Assembly: GCF_026210795.1 (NCBI RefSeq)
Contig: NC_089441.1
Coordinates: forward strand, 496,001-560,000
Direction of reading: 5' to 3'
DNA: 64,000 nucleotides
Source: Rhizophagus irregularis
Lineage: Eukaryota; Glomeromycota; Glomeromycetes; Glomerales; Glomeraceae
The notes below the pieces were generated by a model. It was not told the origin of the DNA, searched no databases, and was given only the letters and a program-made list of their open reading frames with translations. Numbering within the stretch: the stretch's first letter is position 1; each line of letters starts with the position of its first letter. Of the stretch, positions 9,662-19,277 are shown in pieces. The position numbers and the translations under genes are program-made.

Positions 9662-12031
9662 ATGAGAAGGATATTCGCGTTTCTTTCAATCCGTTTCATT
9701 TTATACGTTTCAACTTTTGGATTATATCCTTTATACTCATGCTACTTAATATATAACATCGTAAAAGATAAGTCAAACTTAAAAGTTGACCAAATCTTTT
9801 TGAATGAAATTGACGTCCCTGGTAAGATCTTACTTTCAATAAATTAAAATATTAAAATATTGAACAGTTACGCTAAGCAGACGCTTTTTAATTATAATAG
9901 ATATAGCAATATGTGGAACCCGAGAATTGAAAATTTTACGCTGTGACCTTATAACAAATAATGTCGAGAATAGCCAACTTAATGGCTGTAATAACTATGT
10001 ACTTCCTGATGTAGTCGATTATGATATCTATAGAGAACATTGTCTCACCTTCAAAGCTAATAAAACCATCAAATTTACCAAACCAGACATAGGTGGTTTG
10101 AACAAGATTGGTTTCTATTTCTATGATAACACGACTGCTACAGAGGCAAACACTATTGGCATAGCATCACTTACCATACTAGTAATTCCTTCTGGTAAGT
10201 AATAATCGCACGGGAAATTATATTTGATTTGATCTTTGCTAATTAAAACTAATTTTTTTTTTAAAAAATAGATTTTAATCCAATGACAAATTCGAACAAG
10301 GCTATTAGCCAAATGGACAAAGCTACTTTGTCAGAGTTGAAGCTTCAATTAAACTTTATTGCCGGGATGGCCAGATATGCTGCTGTGGTAAGATATTTCA
10401 CATATTTAATTATTTAGTTCACGTCATATTTAATAATTTTATTGTTATGCATTTTCAAGGTCAAGTTTAAAACGAGTACTTATAGGTCCATTCTTTCGGG
10501 TGATGTTAGTGCTATTCTTGGATTTCGTCCCAATTACCACGTGACGTCAAAAATAGAAAATTTTATCAACTATTTTCCTTTTAATAATAATCCGTATAAT
10601 ATGCCAGAAGGAACAACTGGTTATTTTTCTGTAGCCGCTGGAAGCTTTATTCAAGAACAGATAAGCGAAGAACGGTAAATTAATTGTTAATACTCTCAGT
10701 TATGATAATTATGAACATTACATTAACATTTAATTTATAATCTCTATATAGATCAAATACTATTTATAGTGCGATTTCAGCAGCCGGTGGCGCTTTTGGT
10801 TAGTAACTTTAATTGCTTGATAATTTAAAACTATAAACCGAGTTGTATTAATGATTTTCTTTTAAATAATCATTAGGCATTTTGGGGGTGTTATGTCATA
10901 TAGTCTGTATAGTCTCATTTCAACAAGATCTTATCCGAAATCTGAATTAAAATTTTCAAAAATTAACAGCAAAGATAAGAAATTACTTGTAAATGAATTT
11001 AATAATATTAGATATACAATTTATTACCATCTATTAAATCAAAGTAATATTTACAAAATGAACAAAGATCGGAGTTGGCTTAAAAATAGGCTTGAAAATA
11101 AGCTTAAAAATAAATTCATCAAGTTTTATCACTGGCTATTGAATGTGGAAAATATTGAGGAAATATTTCATGTATATGAAAAAGATAGAGAATACTATAA
11201 ATTTTCAAGTATAAATGAAGAAGATGAGAGATTGCTTAACAATGAAATTAACAAAATGAGATATGTTATTGATGTATACTTGTATGATACTAAATCAAAA
11301 GATCAGAAAAAATTGGCTGCATATAAATATGAACGAGAATTAAAATTTTCAGACGATTTGAAAAACGAAGATAACGAATTGCAAATAATAAATGAAAAAG
11401 ATCAGGGATTGCTTAATGCTGAATTTCGCAAAATTAGAAAGTTGATTGACAAACATTTGTTAGGTAAACCAGATATTGAGGAAATATTCGATGCATACAA
11501 TTATCTTCAAAATAATGATTTTTCAGAAGATATGGATGAAGATAAGAAATTACTTAACAATGTATTTCAACAAATTAGTTATGTGATTTTTCGTCACCTA
11601 TTAGATATACCAGAAGATGAAGAAATATTCAATAAATATAAGGAAAATGTTCAAATATCGAGTTTTTCAACTAATATGAACAATGGTGATAAGAAGTTGC
11701 TTGTAGATGAATTTGATAGAATTAAACATATAATTAATAGTCACCTGTTTAATGGACGAAAAACTCTAGAAGTATTTGAAAAATATATAGAAGAACGAGA
11801 ATTAAAGTTTCAAATAATATGAGTGAAAAAGATAAGAAATTACTTAACGATAAGTTTCGCGAAATCAGAAAAACAATTAATAATTTCTTGTTAAATGAAC
11901 CAAGAATTCAGACAAATGTAAACTTTTCAGAGAAAATGGATAGCAAGGATAAGGAATTACTTACATCTTATATCAATGAAATTCGCAAGATTAGACATGA
12001 TGTTGATAAATACATATTAAATAAGGTGTAG
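9662..12031 (+). pseudogene. Copy B of the membrane-protein/helical-repeat gene, with two frame lesions
   Basis: The exons match copy A: 9662-9821, 9907-10194, 10272-10387, 10460-10674 and 10752-10798, then exon 6 from 10877. Exons 1 to 5 are in phase and encode the N-terminal helix, the four-Cys domain and the AxxAAGGAFG segment. In exon 6 about 70 bp of the second membrane segment differ from or are missing relative to copy A. The phase from exon 5 runs into a stop, while the repeat tail stays open from 10893 to 11822. A second lesion near 11812 (TTAAAGTTTC here, TTAAATTTTTC in copy A) shifts the last repeats into 11819-12031. Each copy thus has different lesions. Independent decay, or homopolymer indels in the assembly for the second lesion, are both possible. 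Confidence 0.65.
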
Positions 12032-12434
12032 CTGTATAATATATATATATATATATACTGTAAATTTATATATAATAATATTATTTTTGTAATTCATATA
12101 CATATATTTTCTTGAAAAAAGTGAACCGTCGTACTGATATTTTTTTTTAAAACTAAGGTACAAATAATTACTATTGCATAAATATCTATGATATTTTGAT
12201 GTATTACGTCATTTAAATTAAATATCACATATATTAAATTTTACAGGTAATTGGGGTCATGTGTACGTTCCAATGCGTTAAATTTCTTTTCAGGGGTTTA
12301 AAAAATTTTTTTACTTTTCATTTTTATAAAATTAAACACGTAATCAATAGCACCCTGTTTAATCAAAAAATCAAGTAATATATAAAAAATATAAATGAAT
12401 AGATCATATGATTTTAATATTACTAACTAATCGA

Positions 12435-12615
12435 AAATTAAAGTTTTCACATAAAATGAATGATTACATATTATATAAGGTATAGCTGTATAGTGTATAA
12501 TATTATAATAATACTTTTATTTATATATATGTAAATAAGATTTAATCTTTTATACTCATGAATAATAAAACATTTTTCTTGATATTTAATTGTATCATAC
12601 GTTTATTTTTTCACA
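12435..12615 (+). pseudogene. Third remnant of the duplicated gene's 3' end
   Basis: A short coding end (AATGATTACATATTATATAA) and the 3' flank (TAGCTGTATAGTGTATAATA, then AATAAGATTTAATC and TTTTATACTCATGAATAATA) match the 3' end and flank of copy A at 6160-6340. This points to at least one more tandem copy, now mostly lost. Confidence 0.6.
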
Positions 12616-12880
12616 CATTCTTTTGAAAAAAATAGTGGAAATGTCCAAAATATGCAGAAAATGCAAAGAAAATTTTTTAATATTGCTCTAACGCATAATA
12701 CCTAATTATTATGCAGCCAAATTGATCATGATGTAATTGCTGTTTTTAACATACTGATACTTTATCTTTAACGCATTACGTCATTTAGATAAATATCGCA
12801 TATACAGGTAAATACTATATGTTAATTAAATAGCTTATTGAGTTTATTTATATGAAACAATTGAAACATGATCTATTGAA

Positions 12881-12914
12881 ATATCACCGAACTGCTCCGC
12901 AGTTCGGATGATAT
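12881..12914. repeat. Palindrome around CCGAACTGCTCCGCAGTTCGG
   Basis: The outer arms (ATATCA and TGATAT) and the inner arms CCGAACTG and CAGTTCGG give a stem of about 15 bp with one unpaired base. It resembles the GC-rich hairpin at 1103-1136 in design but not in sequence. Confidence 0.6.
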
Positions 12915-13950
12915 TTTAACCACCATACCCAATAACTGTTATTTATTTACGGTAATACAACGCAAATAATTATTTAAATCAAAGTGTTTTAGGATTGACT
13001 TTTTGATAAAATATATTTTTTGGAAAGTTCCATGTGTTGTGCTAAAATCCATTAATTCCTTTTTTTAAATACGATATACGAAAATTTATTATGTCGCACA
13101 TAAATAATGTATTTAGCTTTTGTACATTTTTTCTGTGCACTTTAATTGTTATTACCTTTATTATTAACAGATAATATAATACTCAATTCTCATTTGAAAA
13201 ATTCTTGCAGAGATTCTAAGTATGAGGGAATACTGACTTAAAATAACTTAAAATATTAGACTAATCATAATTTTAAAAGTACTGATATAACGTAAATTTC
13301 TAGAAAAAAATGATGTATTTGGAAATTTGATTTTTTATTAGTATATAAATCGAAAAAAAATATGAAATTAGAATTTTTTTTTTTGATTCAATTATAACGT
13401 ATTTGACAGCATCAACATAAGCAACGGAACACTAAAAATCATTTAAAATATTCCCTTTATTTAACTCCAAAATAGCGTGAACAATACTTTTCTAAATATG
13501 GTAATTGTTCAAAGTTAAATTGATGGCGAGAATTGTCAATATTGTCAATAATAAACAATAAATAAACAATATGAATGAAGTAATTTCAAATCGGTGAAGT
13601 ATTTCTCCGATTATTCGGAAAAAACTAAAAATGCTATTTACTAATTTTAGTAATTTATTCATTTTTTTTTTTAAGGTTCATTCTTTTGAACATTCCATCT
13701 TAATTTAATTAATTCATTTAAACAATGATTCTTTGATCAACTTTCAAATTTTTTTTTTGTGTACACATACTGCGTAAATTACGTAACTATGTATTAACAG
13801 TTACACAGTTACACGAGTAAATAAATACTAATTTGGGGATTTTAATATTTATTTTAACTCCTTTTTCGTTCTTATTATTTAAAACATATAACAATATAAC
13901 GCCCACGCAAAAAAAAAATAACTTTTTTCTACAACGTAAAAAAAAAAAAG
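12915..13950. other. AT-rich spacer upstream of the kinase-like gene
   Basis: No coding signal. The last 100 bases before 13959 are A-rich and probably form the 5' leader of the next gene. I see no clear TATA box. Confidence 0.4.
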
Positions 13951-13958
13951 AAAAAAAA

Positions 13959-15453
13959 ATGGATATGAATAAAAATAATGAAACTAAAGAAGTTTCAACA
14001 GAAACTGAATTTAATAAATTAAATATTGACAATATCGACAATATCGACAAAAAAAATTGTTCTTATTGTGATAAACCATTTAACGAAAAATTATGGTGTA
14101 AAGAATGTGATCCTCGTCATAAAATAGAAGGTTGGACTAGTGGAAATAATGATATTGATAAATTTATTAAGGATACAATTTATGACGCAAGAAAATTTAA
14201 TTTTAATAGTTTTGTTGAATGGATACCTTTTGATAGATTTGAAAATGTAGAACAAATTGGTGATGAATATTCCAAAATATATTCTGCGACATGGAATGAT
14301 GGTCAAGCAATTTATACTATACAAGATGATGGAAGTTGGAGAAAATTGGATCCTAAACCCATGAAAGTTGCTTTAAAAAGGTTAAACGGATCGGAAACTA
14401 TTACAGATGAAAATTTAAATGAGGTAATATAATAATTTATATAAAATTTTTTATTATACGACAGAAAAAAAAAAAATATTTAATATATTACTTTATTTTA
14501 TAATAGATTAAAATGCATTGGGAACTTTATTCAAGGAATAATTCATTCTTAGAATTTTATGGAATATCAAAGGATCCAGAAACTAAAGAATTTTTTGTGG
14601 TTATACAATTTGCAAATCAAAGAAATTTGAGATATGTTCTTTCAAATCATTTTAGCACAATTTCATGGAAAGAAAAGATTAATTATTTATATGGATTAGC
14701 AATTGATCTTAAAAATTTACATGAATTTGGTTATTATCATAAAAATGTTCATAGCGGAAATATATTACAAGATGATGGTGATTCTTATTTATCAAATTTT
14801 GAATATTCTGAACCATCAAATAAGCAAGAATCAGATAATAAAATTTGTGGTGTATTATCTTATATTGCTCCAGAAGTTTTAATTGGTGAATCTTATACAT
14901 TATCTTCAGATATTTATAGTTTTGGCGTAATTATGGCAGAAATATCATCTGGTAAACCACCTTTTTATAAAAGAAGACATGATGCTAACTTAGCATCAGA
15001 AATATGTAATGGAATCAGACCAGAATTTGGAAGAGGAACTCCTGAAGTTTATAAAAAATTAGCTTATAAATGTATGAATGCAAATTCAAATCAAAGACCA
15101 ACAGCTAATGAATTACATGAATTATTATATTTTTGGAGGGATTCTATTAATTTTTATGATAAAAAATATCCAGTAGTAGAAAAATTCGGTTATAAAGAAA
15201 AAGAAATTAATTCCATATTTAAACAAGCTAATAGTGTAAAATTAACTAACACAAATGCATATGAGAAAGTTCCTGATGTTTTATATAATAGTAGAGTTTT
15301 TACGTTTAATAATTTACCAAAACCTATTAATTCATCTATTATTATTACATATTTAAATGATGATGAAAATAAAGGTATTTTATATATTTTAAGTTTATTA
15401 ATTAAAATTATTAATATTAATTTTATTTATTTTTTTATTTATTTATAGATTAA
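13959..15453 (+). CDS. Predicted pseudokinase with N-terminal zinc ribbon
   Basis: Protein-kinase-like protein of the large family expanded in glomeromycotan fungi. Exon 1 is 13959-14423, then an 83-bp intron, exon 2 from 14507, and probably an intron at 15375-15448 followed at once by TAA. Residues 34-50 form a CxxC...WCKEC zinc ribbon, followed by IEGWTSGN and IDKFI. The kinase domain starts near residue 95. The Gly-rich loop is poor (IGDEYSKIYSATW), but the ATP-site Lys is present (VALK, K140). The HRD-equivalent reads HKN (N235, codon 14744-14746) before VHSGNIL, and the DFG-equivalent reads NFE (N252, codon 14795-14797). The catalytic and metal-binding Asp are thus both Asn. The structural APE motif and SSDIYSFGVIMAEI are intact. 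The frame is clean, so loss of catalysis looks tolerated or selected. Likely role: binding or scaffolding in signalling. The C-terminus (NLPKPINSS, TYLNDDEN) is short for the family. Confidence 0.8.
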
Positions 15454-17590
15454 GATCCTCTGGAGGTTCTACACGTCACCGCTAATACATTTAGACATAA
15501 TTTACTTAAAGTTATAAGCTTTCATCGCAATATATTTAATAAATTTTATATAAATTTCATAATTAAATTTTACTTGATAAAAAATATTTGCAATATGTTA
15601 ATTCTTGAAAACTTTACACATGTCAAATCAATAATATTTAATAAAAGGACCTCGTAAATACGTAAGACTATTGGAGGTCTGAAGCGTGCAAATTTAACAA
15701 TAGTAATTAAATGATGGCGTCATAAAATATCACTAGTACAATAACGTTATAGATAATTTCGTAAAAAATATGCAAGATATCACTATTTGTATATACCAAC
15801 ACGTGACGCAAAAAGATTTAAAATAATCAAAATTTACCAAACTGTAACAATCTAACAATCGTCCTTCCTCAGATAAAAATATATTTTAACATATTCGTTC
15901 TTTCTTCAATTGTTGATTATGCAATCAAAGATATATTTACATTACGAAAGGAAATCTATATCAAATTGCCAATGAATTTTTATAGAAATAAAAGCCACGT
16001 CGTAGAACTTCCCATCATAAATTACCATTTACAACTTGATTTTTATAATAAGATATTTTTTAACATTAAAAGTTATCTATTATTTTTAAACTATTCTTTC
16101 TTAAATCATTTGATAATCAAACATCAACTTTCTCGATTTTTTAATGAAACCAATAGTGGATCATCCTTCGGAGGTATTTATGTAATGATTTAGGGTACAA
16201 TTAAATTAATATATTTCAAGAGCTCGTATTAAAAAAAAGATATAGGAGACAAAAATAAAGATTAACATAAATTTTACTAATGAAGTACGACAATTAATTG
16301 TCAATTTTTTCAAAAAACATTATTCGATTATCGCCGTTTTCAATTTGGTTGAAACTGCGGCTTGTCGATCAATTATAATAAAAAGACCGAAAACTCGTAA
16401 TTTTGTGAAACTGTACTAATGAAGCATCACGTTTCACATATGAACATATAAAATATTTTGATTGACGCATTATGCTAAGCCACTCCTATATTACTTTTAT
16501 AATTTTTTTTTTATTTTCGTAATGTTTCAATGGGAGATTACTAGCGATTCAACTCTAAGTATAATGGAAGTATAACAGCAGTTCCTCACCGAAAACTGCA
16601 ACTTCATACTAAGTATTATATTATTATTTTTTATTTAACTGAAGTATTTAACTGAAAATACTTATTAATAATAACAAAACTTTTTTTATATGCAGCCAGA
16701 TACCATGTATTTTTAAATGTTTATAACTATAGATAAATGCGTTGGGTATTTGTGTTAGAGCAATTTTTGGATTATAATTAGAAAAAGATTTATTTCTTTT
16801 TTCAAAATTAAAGAATCATTTGAATTACAGAACACTAAGATTTTGACTTTTTTTTTAAAAAATATCGTCACAATTACAGTATATAAACGTTGTAATATTT
16901 CAATTATCTGTGAATAATTTTTTATTTAAAATAGTAATTATTATTTTTAAATGGTTGGTGAAATTTTCTAATTATTGTAAAGTTGTAAAAGGCATAATAA
17001 TAAATTTTTTTTTTAACTTTTGAACGTTTACGCGAAAATAATTATTTTACTTAGTAAATTATTATGTGTTTTCATTGGCTGATCATTGTTGATCAACATG
17101 TGATGTAAGTGTTTTCGTATTTTATTATTTTTATTTATAATTTGATCAGTTTCAACTAAATCGAAAATAGCGATAAAATAAAATATAATAAAAAAAAATA
17201 AACACGTTTAAAAAAAATTATGAATCCCTAATATCTTATTGTTATCTCTAAGAATCTTTGTATTCTTTTCTTTTTTTTAAAATTTTTTTTTAAAAAGATA
17301 TACAGTAAATTACATGATAAAAAATTCTATTTTCAATAAATTGATCTGGATTTTTATTTTTAAGAAAAAAATTATTTATTATACTGTACATCTTTGTGAC
17401 TAATGAATCATAAATTCATTAGCACTAAATAACATGAACTTGTTTTGCGATTAATATATTAGTATATTACGGAATTGTTTAAAAAAATACATATAAATAC
17501 ATTGAAAAAAATTCTGTTGAAAGTTTATATTCTTTCGTAAAACAAATGACTGTTTTCTTATTCTTTTGCGAAACAAACTTACTAATTAAA
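15454..17590. other. AT-rich spacer, no gene seen
   Basis: Only short open frames (for example 15966-16193) without family resemblance. No repeats with clear termini. Confidence 0.4.
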
Positions 17591-17597
17591 ACAAATC

Positions 17598-17890
17598 ACA
17601 AAAAAAAATGGATAATGCCACATATGCCATTGATTGATGTCTTAATATCGGATATCAAATCAATCGATTTACACGAGAAAATATCAGAAATACTTTGTAT
17701 TAAGTACCTTTCAACTGCTGCCGAAAGAATCAGATGACATTGAAGAAATAATATTTGGTGATTTTCAGAGACTTATCGGTGCAAAGATTATGAAAATAAG
17801 AGGAAAGGTTAAAAACATAAGTTTCCTTCATCGAAACGGGATCACCAAAAACTTTTATATATGTGAAGAGGTGTTGAATTCGATATAACC
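17598..17890 (+). pseudogene. Decayed coding-like segment of unknown family
   Basis: Two overlapping frames read protein-like. The first is ISDIKSIDLHEKISEILCIK near 17650-17705. The second, shifted, is from about 17719, with LPKESDDIEEIIFGDFQRL and IGAKIMKIRGKVKNIS, to a stop near 17888. A single indel near 17720 would join them. I cannot name the family. It may belong with the helicase-like fragment 110 bp downstream. Confidence 0.35.
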
Positions 17891-18000
17891 CTATTTATTG
17901 CTGATTAAAAAAAAATTTTTTATACTTGAAAATAAAAACATAAACAACGCGAAATCTAATGGTTTTTTTTAAGATTCTAATGGGTTTTTGGTATAGGTGA

Positions 18001-18174
18001 CAATTTCACGCTATTTACATATTAAATATAGTTAGAAACTATTTTATCACATCTGGTAAAAGAGCACCATCTGATGCTGATTTTCCATTTCAATTAGTAC
18101 ATCATGAATTTCCAGTTCGCTTTAGCATTTGTTATGATAACCAACAGCAGATGCAAGCGATAAAAATTTTATAA
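18001..18174 (+). pseudogene. Fragment resembling the C-terminus of a PIF1/Helitron-type helicase
   Basis: An open stretch of 57 codons includes APSDADFPFQL, HHEFPVRFSICYDNQQQMQA and a stop. In PIF1-like helicases the last motifs read FPFxxxRRQFPxRxAFAxTINKxQGQ. The spacing and the FP-F and FPVR elements agree, while the TINKSQGQ core is degraded. If correct it is a dead helicase, most likely from a Helitron or a PIF1-family gene. The match rests on one motif, so confidence is limited. Confidence 0.4.
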
Positions 18175-18483
18175 TTGACTTTAAAATTAGGTGAATTATA
18201 TTATTCAAAATATGAGATAGTGGGGAAACTTTTATAAATTTTTTAACTCTTTTTATCATTAAAGATTTTTACTTTAGTATCATTAGAATCTTCTTTGTTA
18301 AAAATATTAAACAATAAGTTACAAAAAATAAAATATTTTTTTTTTTAAAAAAAATAAATAAATATTAAAATTTAAAACCACAAAATAAATTAGATTAATT
18401 TTTCGTTTCTCATATCACTCTCATATCCCGGCCGGGTCAGTTTTTGTTACAGCTGATTTCATAATATACGGAACACCTAATAG

Positions 18484-18642
18484 TTACCGAGAGACAACTA
18501 GGTACATTCGGTAAAACTCGGTAAAGTTCAGAATAAGGTAAAACCATATTGTTAGATAGAGCACTGGTCCGAGCTACAGTGGTGTAGTTTTTATTTATTC
18601 TGAGTTATACCGAATCTTACCGAGTTTCTCTGAGTAAAAATG
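18484..18642. repeat. Foldback element with CGGTAAGATTCGGTA-like arms
   Basis: The left arm at about 18500-18540 (ATTCGGTAAAACTCGGTAAA, GTTCAGAATAA) is complementary to the right arm at about 18597-18640 (TTATTCTGAGTTATACCG, AATCTTACCGAGTTTCTCTG). Loop of about 55 bp. Probably a small MITE. Confidence 0.6.
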
Positions 18643-19134
18643 GGTGTAAATTTCAAAAAAAAAATTTTATATTATTATTTATACCGGGTAAGATTTTTTA
18701 AAAGTTAAAAAAAAAAAAATTTTCATATGAATTTTACATATAAAATTTTTTGAAAAAAAATTAAAAGTCGGGTTGCCGGGTCATTTTCAAAATTGTTATG
18801 TTATGAGAACCGAAAAATTAAGTTTTACCTGACCTAATTTAGCTAATTTTAAACCTATTGTAAAAATAAATTATACTTTAATACATAAAATTTTTTGAAA
18901 TTTCAAGTACGTTATTGCGCATGAACGTGATAACGTGATAGTTCCAATCATTTCTCGTGATAGTTTTTAAATTTATTCAATTCCGGATATGACTAATTAT
19001 TATTTTATAAAAAGCATAAAAAAGACGAGATTAATGTATATAAAATTTTGCTTTACTCTGATATTCATTATTTTGATATTAAATATTTAGAAATTTTTAA
19101 TGATTGTATTAAGATCAGTAATCTCGTTTATAGT
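18643..19134. other. AT-rich spacer, no gene seen
   Basis: Homopolymer-rich. It ends at the TA that flanks the Tc1-type terminus. Confidence 0.4.
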
Positions 19135-19277
19135 TACACTCCCGCGCAAAAAGTTTAAGGACCACCCGGTAAATTGTAGAAAAATGGCTTTTTCTAATAA
19201 ATCAATATTTTTTAATAAGCCGTAAAAAATTATGCATAATGACTTTAATAAATAAAGAATAATTTTTTTATTATTAC

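Larger units (their letters stand above)
8112..12330. repeat. Tandem segmental duplication, copy B
   Basis: Partner of 1868-6590, in the same orientation. It lacks the intron-4 MITE of copy A but carries its own inverted duplication at 9210-9473. In coding exons 2 to 4 the copies look close at the nucleotide level, while intergenic parts have many indels. Confidence 0.85.
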
